This document shows, piece by piece, positions 45,378 to 54,187 of a stretch of 64,000 bases of DNA. The DNA lies in contig NZ_JHXV01000001.1 of NCBI RefSeq assembly GCF_000621625.1, forward strand, positions 1-64,000, read 5' to 3'. Below the pieces are notes generated by a model that saw nothing but the letters and a program-made list of their open reading frames with translations, searched no databases and had not been told where the DNA came from. Source of the DNA: Crocinitomix catalasitica ATCC 23190 (lineage in GTDB: Bacteria; Bacteroidota; Bacteroidia; Flavobacteriales_D; Crocinitomicaceae). The stretch's first letter is position 1. Each line of letters opens with the position of its first letter. The translations under genes were made by a program, and so were the position numbers.

Positions 45378-47193
45378 TTTAAATATCGTATTTGTTTTAT
45401 TGTTGATCTTCAGTTCAACAGGGAATCTTTTTGCCCAACCTGAAGACAATGATTCAAAATTGGCAAACCATTATTTTAATAAAGGTGAGTTTGAAAAGGC
45501 AGAACCTTATTTCGAGAAAATTTATCGTAAATACGGATCGCAAAAATATTTTGAAGGATACTTTATGTCCTTGTTTTATCAAGACAAATTGGATGCATGT
45601 GAAAAGGTTGCTGAAAAACAAATTAAACGTGATCCTTATGTTATTGACACTTATTTTAAATTAGCAAACGTTTACAAAGCAACTGATCGTAATGAAAAGG
45701 CATTGGAAACGTATGATGACTTAATTAAAGATTTGCCAAGCATTCCATCTAGAGTTGAAGATTTAGGAAATTCGTTTAAGTCTTACGGTTTATATGATTA
45801 TGCTATATCTACGTATGAAAAAGGACGGAAAGTATTGCGTAATGATGATGCTTTTCATTTGGAAATAGCAGAATTGTATTCAATGGTTGACAAACCAGAG
45901 GAAATGATTCGTGAATATCTCGATTTAGTGAATTACAACGCGGCTTATTTACGTACAGTTCAAAATTATTTAAGCAGAATTATTGATTTTGATTCGGATG
46001 TTGCAAGGGTTGAAATGTTGCGGAAAGAAATACTGACCAATGTTCAACGGTATCCAAATAAAACAGTTAATAATGAGATGTTTATTTGGTATTATACGCA
46101 AATAAAAGAATTCAATGGGGCTGTAATTCAGGCAAAAGCATTAGATGCAAAAACGAAAGATAACGGTAAAAATCTTTTCCAAATCGGTCAAATTTGTCAG
46201 TCGAATCAAGCTTATGACGCAGCATTAAAAGCGTATAAATATTTGGAAGAGTTGGGACCGGAAAACCCGTATTACCATTATGCTATCGAAAGAAAGTTAC
46301 AGATTTCATTTGAAATGGTGAAAAATCAAAAAACGTTCACCAAACAAGAGGTACATGTCGTTGCTGATGAATTTGAAAAAAGTGTTGCTCAGATTAACAA
46401 TGCAAAAAAAGCGAGAGGAATCATTAGGCAACTGGCTGAAATATATGCCTTTTATTTAGATGATACAGAAAAAGCAAAAGGTCTGATTGGTGAAGCAATG
46501 AAAGGATCAATGTCTAATTACGAGCGAGCAGAGTATAAAATTCTATTAGGAGATATTTACGTTGTTTCTGGCGATATTTGGGAAGCATCTTTATTGTATA
46601 TGCAAGTTGCGAAAGACTTCAGTGAAGACTTAATTGGACACGAAGCGAAATTTAAGAATGCAAAAGTTTTTTATTATGATGGAGAGTTTGATTATGCAAA
46701 AGCTCAATTGGATGTCTTAAAAGCTTCAACAAGTAAGCTAATAGCAAATAATGCAATGCAATTATCACTATTATTACAAGACAATTTAGGATTGGATACA
46801 AATCAAGCACCAGTTAAACTATATGCGAAGGCTGACTTATTATTGCAACAGAATAAATTTAATGAAGCGCTTTTTATTCTTGATAGTCTTGAATCGCATT
46901 TTCCATTTCATAGTATGATTGATGAAGTTCTTTTCAAAAAAGGTCAAATTTACGAAGGGCAACAGAATTGGTTAGAGGCAATAAAATATTATGAAATGAT
47001 TGCAGAATCGTATGTTGACGATATTTTGGCTGATGATGCTATTTTTCGAATCGCAGAAATCTATTATAATAAACTTGACGAGTACGAAAAAGCAGCTACT
47101 TATTACAAACGAATTCTATTTGAATTTGAAAGTAGTCTTTACTCGGCTTCTGCTCGAGAAAAATACCGCAGTATTACGGCAATATTTAATTAA
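45367..47193 (+). CDS. Exported TPR-repeat protein
   Basis: The 608-residue protein begins at a TTG that overlaps the upstream lipoprotein gene by 11 nt. The start is supported by the signal peptide that follows directly (about 1-20, ending GNLFAQ) and by the absence of another start in that frame. Tetratricopeptide repeats fill most of the protein, e.g. HYFNKGEFEKAEPYFEKIY (about 33-51), with further repeats near 90-190, 390-460 and 490-600. Such proteins are periplasmic scaffolds. The overlap with the lipoprotein suggests they form a complex. The partner and role are unknown. Confidence 0.88.
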   Translation: MKINLNIVFVLLLIFSSTGNLFAQPEDNDSKLANHYFNKGEFEKAEPYFEKIYRKYGSQKYFEGYFMSLFYQDKLDACEKVAEKQIKRDPYVIDTYFKLANVYKATDRNEKALETYDDLIKDLPSIPSRVEDLGNSFKSYGLYDYAISTYEKGRKVLRNDDAFHLEIAELYSMVDKPEEMIREYLDLVNYNAAYLRTVQNYLSRIIDFDSDVARVEMLRKEILTNVQRYPNKTVNNEMFIWYYTQIKEFNGAVIQAKALDAKTKDNGKNLFQIGQICQSNQAYDAALKAYKYLEELGPENPYYHYAIERKLQISFEMVKNQKTFTKQEVHVVADEFEKSVAQINNAKKARGIIRQLAEIYAFYLDDTEKAKGLIGEAMKGSMSNYERAEYKILLGDIYVVSGDIWEASLLYMQVAKDFSEDLIGHEAKFKNAKVFYYDGEFDYAKAQLDVLKASTSKLIANNAMQLSLLLQDNLGLDTNQAPVKLYAKADLLLQQNKFNEALFILDSLESHFPFHSMIDEVLFKKGQIYEGQQNWLEAIKYYEMIAESYVDDILADDAIFRIAEIYYNKLDEYEKAATYYKRILFEFESSLYSASAREKYRSITAIFN

Positions 47194-47211
47194 AATCAGA
47201 AAGTAAAATAT

Positions 47212-47529
47212 ATGAATGTTTTGTACAATGTAACAGTTTCTGTTGACAAAGATGTAAGTGATGAATGGCTTGAGTGGATGGAAACAACACATATACCTGA
47301 AGTAATAAAAACAGGCTTTTTTATTGAAGCTAAATTATCTCAGGTTCTTTCTGATGATGAAGGGAGTATTTCGTTTGCCGTTCAATATTTATGTGAATCA
47401 ATGATTCATTATGAAGAGTATAAAATTCTTCATGCTGAAAGATTACAAAAAGAGCATACCGACAAATATGGTTATAAAACGGCGGCATTTCGTTCACTTT
47501 TATTGGTAAAATCGAATTTTTCAAAATGA
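47212..47529 (+). CDS. DUF4286-family protein
   Basis: This 105-residue protein has the compact ferredoxin-like pattern of DUF4286: VLYNVTVSVDKDVSDEWLEW at the start, a THIPEVIKTGFF loop (residues about 25-36) and a C-terminal FRSLLLV strand. No function is known for the family. Its stop overlaps the rsmA start by 4 nt (ATGA), so they are translationally coupled. Confidence 0.85.
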   Translation: MNVLYNVTVSVDKDVSDEWLEWMETTHIPEVIKTGFFIEAKLSQVLSDDEGSISFAVQYLCESMIHYEEYKILHAERLQKEHTDKYGYKTAAFRSLLLVKSNFSK

Positions 47530-48323
47530 GTGTAAGAGCTAAAAAACACCTAGGACAACATTTCTTAAATGATGAGAATGTTTGTATCAAAATGGCAGAA
47601 GTTATTGATGCACACACTGATTTTGACACACTTCTTGAAGTTGGTCCAGGGATGGGAGCACTGACAAAATATTTATTGAAGCTAGAAAAATTTGAAACGC
47701 AAGTCGTTGAAGTTGACAGGGAGTCTGTTGAATATTTGAATGAACATTTTAACGAATTACACGGAAAAATTCATTCTTTAGACTTTTTACGGGTCGATTT
47801 AGCGGAGTTGATGGGGCCTAAACCATTTGCTGTAGTTGGTAATTTCCCCTATAATATTTCCTCTCAAATCTTATTCAAGGTGTTAGATTTTAAAAATCAA
47901 ATTCCAGTAGTTGTAGGGATGTTTCAAAAGGAATTGGCAGAACGAATAGCTGAGAAACCAGGAACTAAAAAATATGGTATAATTAGTGTCCTTCTCCAAG
48001 CTTTTTACGAGATAGAATATTTATTTACTGTTCCTCCAAATGTTTTCATTCCACCACCAAAAGTTGATTCTGGTGTAATTAAGTTAACCCGTAACAGTAT
48101 TCAAAAATTGGCTTGTGATGAAGTGAGGTTTAAACAAATTGTGAAAATGTCATTCAATCAGCGTAGAAAAACAATTCGAAATTCGATTAAACCATTGTTG
48201 ACAGGGATAACATCAACTGAGGATAAGTTCTTGAATATCTTAACTTTAAGACCCGAGGTGTTATCAGTTGAAGATTTCGTATATTTGACGACAGTTATTT
48301 ATGGGCACGAGACTAACAAGTAA
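47526..48323 (+). CDS. rsmA: 16S rRNA dimethyladenosine transferase RsmA (KsgA)
   Basis: The 265-residue enzyme dimethylates A1518 and A1519 of 16S rRNA from S-adenosylmethionine late in 30S assembly. It has KKHLGQHFLND at the N-terminus, the SAM motif EVGPGMGALT (about 38-47) and the catalytic NFPYNISSQI (about 105-114). The length is normal. It ends the serS-lipoprotein-TPR-DUF4286-rsmA run. Confidence 0.97.
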   Translation: MSVRAKKHLGQHFLNDENVCIKMAEVIDAHTDFDTLLEVGPGMGALTKYLLKLEKFETQVVEVDRESVEYLNEHFNELHGKIHSLDFLRVDLAELMGPKPFAVVGNFPYNISSQILFKVLDFKNQIPVVVGMFQKELAERIAEKPGTKKYGIISVLLQAFYEIEYLFTVPPNVFIPPPKVDSGVIKLTRNSIQKLACDEVRFKQIVKMSFNQRRKTIRNSIKPLLTGITSTEDKFLNILTLRPEVLSVEDFVYLTTVIYGHETNK

Positions 48324-48385
48324 TTGTTGGATATTTTATATATTTGTCATAGTAACCTGAAACAATTTAAAGTATATTGCTTTTA

Positions 48386-49303
48386 ATGAAAAAAAGTCTT
48401 TTATTTTTCTTGATCCTAATTTCGGTAAGTTCCGTAAATGCTCAAGCCTGGAGGTATGTAAGAAATGAAGTTTTCTTTGGGGTTGGTGCGACTAATTTTT
48501 TAGGTGACCTGGGTGGATCTCAAGGTATTGGTACACATGGTATAAAGGATCTTAAGTTTAGCATGACTAGACCGACTATGATGTTGGGTTATAAATATGC
48601 GCTTAGTCCATATTTTTCGGCGAAAGTGACTGGTATTTATGGTTTAATTCATGGTGATGATGCCGTAACTAAGAATATCGTTCGAAATACAAGGAATTTA
48701 AGTTTTAGAAGTGTTATTGGTGAGTTTTCTGCCATTCTTGAGTATTATCCAATGCAAGAAAGAATTAAGCCAAGATATAAAATTAAAGGTGTTAAGGGTA
48801 ATAAGGCTTTTTCATTGATGCCTTTCTTCTATGCTGGTGTTGGTGTTACTTTTTTCAATCCTAAAGCTGAATATGATGGTACTTGGTATGCTTTGCAGCC
48901 ATTAGCTACCGAAGGTCAAGGGATGGCTGGAAGAGAAGACAAGTATAAACGATACACTTTAGCTATTCCAATGGGAGTTGGTTTAAAATATGTAATTGAT
49001 AAACAATGGTCGGTAAGTTTTGAATTAAGTTTACGTTATACCATGTCTGATTATCTTGATGATGTAAGTACATCTTATTATTTAAATGATGAAATAGTGG
49101 CCGCAAATGGTGACGTTGCTGGTGCACTTGCTGACAGAGCGGTCAATACGGATTTGGGATTAACTGGAATTCATCCTTTGCCTGATGGCAGAAATAATTA
49201 TCTTCAAAGAGGTGATCCTACTTATAACGACGCTTATATGTTTGGCCTATTCTCTGTTCATTATAGATTCAAGCAAAAGGAATTGTTTATTCCGAAATTC
49301 TAA
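48386..49303 (+). CDS. Outer membrane beta-barrel protein (DUF6089-like)
   Basis: The ATG at 48386 gives a 305-residue protein with a signal peptide (about 1-20, ending VNAQA). The body shows barrel strands including GVGATNFLGDLGGS near the N-terminus, FEL-SLRYTMSDYLDDVS in the middle and a final FGLFSVHYRF strand. The TDYLDDVS and PLGTEGQ-like blocks recur in the next two genes, so all three are paralogues. An upstream in-frame TTG at 48377 is less likely as start. The function is unknown. Confidence 0.8.
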   Translation: MKKSLLFFLILISVSSVNAQAWRYVRNEVFFGVGATNFLGDLGGSQGIGTHGIKDLKFSMTRPTMMLGYKYALSPYFSAKVTGIYGLIHGDDAVTKNIVRNTRNLSFRSVIGEFSAILEYYPMQERIKPRYKIKGVKGNKAFSLMPFFYAGVGVTFFNPKAEYDGTWYALQPLATEGQGMAGREDKYKRYTLAIPMGVGLKYVIDKQWSVSFELSLRYTMSDYLDDVSTSYYLNDEIVAANGDVAGALADRAVNTDLGLTGIHPLPDGRNNYLQRGDPTYNDAYMFGLFSVHYRFKQKELFIPKF

Positions 49304-49305
49304 TC

Positions 49306-50133
49306 ATGCGATTTTTTTTATTGTGTTGTTTGCTTATTAGTCAATTTAGTTTTTCTCAAGGATTTAAAACAGCATTTGAATTTGGCTTTTTCGGTGGGGG
49401 TACCTATTATATCGGAGACTTAAATCCTAGTACACATTTCAAATACAGTAAGCCTGCTGTCGGTATGATCTTTAGATATAATCTTACCACAAGATATTCG
49501 ATGAGATTAACAGCCAATATGGGAGATTTATATGCCGCTGATGCCTATAGTGACGACCCGTATGCACAACAACGTAATTTAGATTTTAAATCAAGGTTAT
49601 ACGAAATCGCGTTCGGTATGGAATTTGATTTTTTTAAATACCGAATCAATGATATGGAGTACCCAATAACACCATATTTCTTTTATCAATTCGCTTATGC
49701 TCGTATCAATCCGATGACAAACTTTAATGGTGTTGATTACGAATTACAACCTTTAGGGACAGAAGGCCAGGGTAGTGCACTTTCAGATAATAAAAAATTA
49801 TACAACTTAAATCAATTTACCATTCCTCTGGGTATTGGTTTAAAATTTAATCTTAGAAGTCGAATTGCTATGTCGTTTGAATATAGTGTGAGAAAAACAT
49901 TTACTGATTATATAGATGATGTGTCAGGTTCTTATGTCAATGGAGCGCAATTGTCTCAATTAAATGGTCCCTTGGCAGCCGACCTAGCGGATAGAAGTTT
50001 AAGTGATAGTCCTAGAAATTCAGGAACCAATCGAGGAACTGTAGTCGGTAAGGATTGGTACTTTTTCTATGGCGTTATGATCACATTTAAACCTTTCAAA
50101 AAAAATATTTGTGATATGCGTGGATGGCGTTAA
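49306..50133 (+). CDS. Outer membrane beta-barrel protein, paralogue 2
   Basis: The 275-residue protein begins 2 nt after the previous stop. It has a signal peptide (about 1-17, ending FSFSQ). The strands FGFFGGGTYYIGDLNPS, LQPLGTEGQGS and RKTFTDYIDDVSGSYVNG mark the family. It is much closer to the following gene than to the preceding one. It is an outer membrane protein of unknown function, presumably co-transcribed with its neighbours. Confidence 0.82.
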   Translation: MRFFLLCCLLISQFSFSQGFKTAFEFGFFGGGTYYIGDLNPSTHFKYSKPAVGMIFRYNLTTRYSMRLTANMGDLYAADAYSDDPYAQQRNLDFKSRLYEIAFGMEFDFFKYRINDMEYPITPYFFYQFAYARINPMTNFNGVDYELQPLGTEGQGSALSDNKKLYNLNQFTIPLGIGLKFNLRSRIAMSFEYSVRKTFTDYIDDVSGSYVNGAQLSQLNGPLAADLADRSLSDSPRNSGTNRGTVVGKDWYFFYGVMITFKPFKKNICDMRGWR

Positions 50134-50193
50134 GACCATTCAAATTACAATATATAGTAACATATTGCGTTTCAATCTTGTTAGAGCGTAATT

Positions 50194-51030
50194 ATGTCAG
50201 CAAATCATTCAAATAAAGTCTTAGTCCTTTTTATATGCCTTTTTGGTTACACAATGAATGGTTATAGTCAAAATTATAAGCAAGCGTCTGAAATTGGTGT
50301 CTTTGGCGGTGGAGCTTATTATATTGGAGAATTGAATCATGAACATTTTGTGCAATCGAAAGTTGCTTTTGGAGCTGTATATCGATATAATCTATCAACA
50401 CGACATAATTTAAGGTTCACGGCTATTTATGGTTCCGTTTATGGGAACGATGTAAATTCAAATAATGCTTTTGAAAATACAAGGGATTTAAATTTTAATA
50501 GTTCGTTATTTGAACTTGCCGTTGGTTATGAAATTAATTTCTTTAAGTATGCAATAAAAGATATGAAATTCCCTTTCAGTCCTTATTTTTTTTATCAACT
50601 GGCTTATACAAGAATCAACCCACAAACAAATTATGACAATATAATTGTCGATCTTCAACCACTTGGCACTGAAGGTCAGAATTCGGTATTGTCTGATAAA
50701 AATAGTTATAGTTTAAATCAAATAACTGTTCCTTTGGGAATTGGAATTAAGTTTAATTTAAGAAAACGCGTAGCAATTTCAATTGAATATGGAATCAGAA
50801 AGACGTTTACCGATTATTTAGATGATGTGTCAGGAGCATATGTGAATACACTGTTACTCGCAGATGCAAGCGGACCTTTGGCTGGGGATTTATCGAATAA
50901 AACTGATATCTATCAAAGTGGTATGAATAGGGGGAATCCTAGTAATAAAGATTGGTATAGTTTTTACGGTTTTATGATAACCTTTAAACCATTTAAATAT
51001 GATGTATGTAAAGCAATGAAAGGCAATTAA
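50194..51030 (+). CDS. Outer membrane beta-barrel protein, paralogue 3
   Basis: The 278-residue protein has a signal peptide (about 1-25, ending GYSQ) and shares with paralogue 2 the blocks GVFGGGAYYIGELN, LQPLGTEGQNS and RKTFTDYLDDVSGAYVN, as well as a C-terminal F-MITFKPFK strand. This marks a recent tandem duplication. Its stop overlaps the stop of the convergent DUF420 gene by 4 nt. The function is unknown. Confidence 0.82.
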   Translation: MSANHSNKVLVLFICLFGYTMNGYSQNYKQASEIGVFGGGAYYIGELNHEHFVQSKVAFGAVYRYNLSTRHNLRFTAIYGSVYGNDVNSNNAFENTRDLNFNSSLFELAVGYEINFFKYAIKDMKFPFSPYFFYQLAYTRINPQTNYDNIIVDLQPLGTEGQNSVLSDKNSYSLNQITVPLGIGIKFNLRKRVAISIEYGIRKTFTDYLDDVSGAYVNTLLLADASGPLAGDLSNKTDIYQSGMNRGNPSNKDWYSFYGFMITFKPFKYDVCKAMKGN

Positions 51031-51566
51031 GCCCCGTAATAAGGATTGATCATAAGGTAAACAACAACCCCCGTAATTGCAACATATAACCAAATTGGGA
51101 AGGTTATTCGCGCCATTTTTTTATGACCTTCAAAATTGCCTGCCCAAGCCTTTACATAAGTGAATAATACTAAAGGAATGATGGCAATACTTAAAAAGAT
51201 ATGACTGATTAGAATTGTATAATAGATATATTTAGAAAGACCAGTTCCTCCGTATTCAGTAGAAGTGGAAGTGGCGTGATAAACTACATACCCGATTAAA
51301 AACAAAGCTGAACAAGCAATTGCAAATTTCATTAATAATTCGTGACGTTGTCTATTTCCATTTTTTATACTGATAACTGCACTTATTAATAGAATCGCAG
51401 TTATACCATTGATAGAAGCATAAATAGGAGGGAGATAACTTGTATTATAACCTTCAATCTTAATTCCTCCTAAAGCTGCAACAACCAAAGGAATTGCAAT
51501 AGAAAGTATAATGATAAGTGGTTTATACTTTTTTTCTAAATCGATCGCAGTTGTATCATTACTCAT
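51027..51566 (-). CDS. DUF420 membrane protein (CtaM-like)
   Basis: The 179-residue protein has five hydrophobic segments and the conserved histidines of DUF420 (about His74 in NRQRHELLMK, His95 in VVYHATS, His116 in LISHIFLSI and His132-133-region GHKKMAR near 147). DUF420 includes CtaM/YozB, needed for caa3/aa3 oxidase maturation in Gram-positives. Its place at the end of this oxidase operon, overlapping the SCO gene by 8 nt, supports a cytochrome oxidase assembly role. Confidence 0.85.
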   Translation of the reverse strand: MSNDTTAIDLEKKYKPLIIILSIAIPLVVAALGGIKIEGYNTSYLPPIYASINGITAILLISAVISIKNGNRQRHELLMKFAIACSALFLIGYVVYHATSTSTEYGGTGLSKYIYYTILISHIFLSIAIIPLVLFTYVKAWAGNFEGHKKMARITFPIWLYVAITGVVVYLMINPYYGA

Positions 51567-52203
51567 ATTCTTGTGAAATTAGTTTACGAATGTCTTTGTT
51601 TAATTGGTTTACTTGTTCAACATCGGTGCCAACGTATAATCCTCTTATATGTCCAGAGCGATCAACTAAAACAAAATGCTCAGAGTGCAAGAATCCGCCT
51701 TCTGCAGCTTTATCTTCTTTTGCATTGAGCATATAACCATCTTGACCTAATTCATGCACATAAGCCTTGTCACCATATAAAAAATGCCAATTATGTGTAT
51801 CTATTTCTCGTTTTTCGATGTAAGCTCTAAGTTTGGCCAATGTATCTCGTTTAGGATCGATTGTATGACTTAAAAATTCTAACTCTTCAATATCGTTAGT
51901 CATACCTTGCAGTCTTTTCATCTGTGCAATCATAGCGGGACAAATAGCAGGACAACTCGTAAAGAAAAAGTTGACAACATGAATTTTGCCTTCAACTTTA
52001 CTGTTATCAAATTGGTTACTATCTTGATCAATAAGGTAGAATTTTGGAACAGTATGGTATGTTGTATCTGAGACAATTTCCCCATCTTTCTCAATTAACT
52101 CAACATCATGCTGACCATAATATGGTAATTGCGTTTCTTGCTGTTCATTTTTACAACTCGCAAAACCAATTGCGATAATTAAGGAGAAAATTACTTGCTT
52201 CAT
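51559..52203 (-). CDS. SCO-family copper chaperone lipoprotein
   Basis: The 214-residue lipoprotein (lipid Cys17) has a thioredoxin fold with the copper-binding TSCPAICPAM (Cys84 and Cys88) and a later His in FLHSEHFVLVD (about residue 174), the full SCO ligand set. SCO proteins deliver copper to the CuA site of subunit II or keep its thiols reduced, at the outer face of the inner membrane. It overlaps the DUF420 gene by 8 nt. It is the intact partner of the degenerate SCO-like protein upstream. Confidence 0.93.
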   Translation of the reverse strand: MKQVIFSLIIAIGFASCKNEQQETQLPYYGQHDVELIEKDGEIVSDTTYHTVPKFYLIDQDSNQFDNSKVEGKIHVVNFFFTSCPAICPAMIAQMKRLQGMTNDIEELEFLSHTIDPKRDTLAKLRAYIEKREIDTHNWHFLYGDKAYVHELGQDGYMLNAKEDKAAEGGFLHSEHFVLVDRSGHIRGLYVGTDVEQVNQLNKDIRKLISQEYE

Positions 52204-52281
52204 TGATTAGAATTTAAAGTACAAAAGTAAGAAAGAAAAGGCAATCGTTATGGATATTTAAGCAATAAAGAATTACGTTTT

Positions 52282-53004
52282 TTACTTTTTATTTTGTTCT
52301 CGATTTCTGTCAAATTCTTCTTTCTTCAAAAGTTTTAGCATATCAAAAAAGTTTCGGATATCAGAATCTGATTTAGCACCAGTGACTGCACGTACAAATC
52401 CTTTATCGTCTATTAGAATTAAACTATTGGTAAAAGCAAATTTACCGATTTCGCCTGAGGCTGGATCAGCTGGGTGATCTTTAAACTTTTTACCGTAAAA
52501 ATTAAAATTATAAAAAGGTAAAGTTTCTCCAGTGGTAAACCACCATAAAGATTTATCGTAATCAATCATTTCATCCTTTAATTCATCTGAAATCGAATCT
52601 AAAGGTTGGCCATCTTGATCTGTAAGTATTGAAATTACTTTGACATTATTATAATTGTCTCGGTTCTTCACTAATTTATGGAAGAATATTTCATTGAAAA
52701 GATAAGGACTAAGTCCGCATTCATCTATTTTTGGACAATTATTCTGAATTGTACTAAGCACAATGAAGTTACCAGCAATAGTTGAATTGTCAATTATTTG
52801 ACCATCCATTCTAGTTAATTGAAATGCCGGAATTTGATATGCTGATGAATCTATTTTATTCCCGTTACCATCTAAAGTATATTCATATCCTAGATAAGGC
52901 AATTCAATAAAATGATTCTTTACATTTTTAGCTATGAAATAGATAATCGAACCAGGGCCCAATAGCACCAATAGGATTAGTAATAATCTTTTAGTTTTGG
53001 CCAT
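52282..53004 (-). CDS. Degenerate SCO-like protein, membrane anchored
   Basis: The 240-residue protein has one N-terminal membrane anchor (about 6-26) and the SCO thioredoxin-like layout (ELPYLGYEYTLDGNG, then LTDQDGQPLD and LILIDDKGFVRAV). The copper motif CxxxC is replaced by C-x5-C (Cys90 and Cys96, NNCPKIDECG), and the ligand His aligns with Asn in FTNSLILID. It probably cannot bind copper as a SCO does. It may be a structural or thiol partner of the adjacent intact SCO in oxidase assembly. Confidence 0.8.
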   Translation of the reverse strand: MAKTKRLLLILLVLLGPGSIIYFIAKNVKNHFIELPYLGYEYTLDGNGNKIDSSAYQIPAFQLTRMDGQIIDNSTIAGNFIVLSTIQNNCPKIDECGLSPYLFNEIFFHKLVKNRDNYNNVKVISILTDQDGQPLDSISDELKDEMIDYDKSLWWFTTGETLPFYNFNFYGKKFKDHPADPASGEIGKFAFTNSLILIDDKGFVRAVTGAKSDSDIRNFFDMLKLLKKEEFDRNREQNKK

Positions 53005-53040
53005 GAAAACGTGTGTTCTTATTTAAGTCAGAATACAATA

Positions 53041-53415
53041 CTAGTGTACGGTTTTCCAGCCGTTTCCGATATAAGAAGCTTCAACTAGAATAATGAATAT
53101 CAAATATAATATAAATACAATATAAGGAATCAATATCATGTATTTAAGTGTTTTACTTTCGTCGCCTAAGTGCATGAAAACTAAAACGATATAAGCTGCT
53201 TTTACAATCGTAAGTATGATATAAGAAAATTTGATCACTGACCAAAGTCCTGCTGCAACTTCGTGCTTAGGGAACATTACACCAACCAATACTTCTACAG
53301 CAGTAATAATTGAAAGTATTGCAGTTACTTTCCAAATGGTTTTTCTTTTTTTAACACCTTCTTCTTCGCTGTGGTGGTAGTCTAAAGAATATTCAATTAC
53401 GTCGTCTCTTAACAT
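53041..53415 (-). CDS. Cytochrome c oxidase subunit IV family protein
   Basis: The 124-residue protein has an N-terminal soluble stretch (DYHHSEEEGVKKRK) and three membrane helices (about 28-45, 58-80 and 90-112). This matches the prokaryotic caa3-type subunit IV family; VFMHLGDESK is the conserved loop after helix 2. It is a small, non-catalytic subunit of the heme-copper oxidase, located between the subunit III gene and the SCO-like gene. Confidence 0.88.
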   Translation of the reverse strand: MLRDDVIEYSLDYHHSEEEGVKKRKTIWKVTAILSIITAVEVLVGVMFPKHEVAAGLWSVIKFSYIILTIVKAAYIVLVFMHLGDESKTLKYMILIPYIVFILYLIFIILVEASYIGNGWKTVH

Positions 53416-53461
53416 TTTATAAAATTTTTAGGAATATCTTAATTAAATAATTTATCTGAAC

Positions 53462-54163
53462 TTATACTAAGTAATAGAATGTAAATACAAATACCCATAC
53501 TAAATCTACAAAGTGCCAGTATAAACCAACTTTCTCAACCATTTCATAATGACCTCTTTTGTGGTAGACACCTCGAATTACATTTCTTAAAACAAGTGAA
53601 TTAAAGACAACTCCAGTAAAAACGTGAAAACCGTGAAATCCAGTAATAAAGAAAAAGAAATCAGCGTAAAGCGTCGGTCCATAAGGATTATACGCTAAAG
53701 TTGCATTGTCTGCCCATGTATTAAAATCTCCATCAGGGCCAGCAATAAATGTTGCCCACTCCCAAACCTGAGAACCTAAGAACACAAATCCACCTACAAC
53801 GGTCCATAAAAGCCATTTAATAACACCTTTTTTGTCCATTCTGTGACCAGCTTCAACGGCTAACACCATTGTTACCGAAGAGACAATTAAGATAAATGTC
53901 ATCAATGCAACATAAAGTAATGGTAAAGATGCATGTGTGAAGGGAAAGTGAAAAAACACTTCTTCACCAGCAGGCCAAGCCGTCGTAGACTCTACGTTTG
54001 AAAACTTTGCATAACCTAATGCGGTTAAAAGTCCACCAAATGTAAGTCCATCTGATACAAGGAAAAACCACATCATCATTTTTCCGTAACTTACTTTAAA
54101 TGGGGATTCTTTTCCTCCCCATGCTGTTGAATTGTCAATTTCTTGAGTAGCTGCTCCTGCCAT
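53462..54163 (-). CDS. Cytochrome c oxidase subunit III
   Basis: The ATG at 54163 gives a 233-residue protein with the subunit III motifs FLVSDGLTFGGLL (about 31-43), HASLPLL (about 73-79) and the C-terminal FFFITGFHGFHVFTG and YWHFVDLVWVFVF. It is an integral subunit that stabilises the proton-pumping oxidase. A TTG 6 nt upstream (54169) is in frame but less likely as start. It pairs with the longer subunit III-like protein encoded just upstream. Confidence 0.93.
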   Translation of the reverse strand: MAGAATQEIDNSTAWGGKESPFKVSYGKMMMWFFLVSDGLTFGGLLTALGYAKFSNVESTTAWPAGEEVFFHFPFTHASLPLLYVALMTFILIVSSVTMVLAVEAGHRMDKKGVIKWLLWTVVGGFVFLGSQVWEWATFIAGPDGDFNTWADNATLAYNPYGPTLYADFFFFITGFHGFHVFTGVVFNSLVLRNVIRGVYHKRGHYEMVEKVGLYWHFVDLVWVFVFTFYYLV

Positions 54164-54187
54164 AATCAAAATTTTCTTTGTGCAAGT

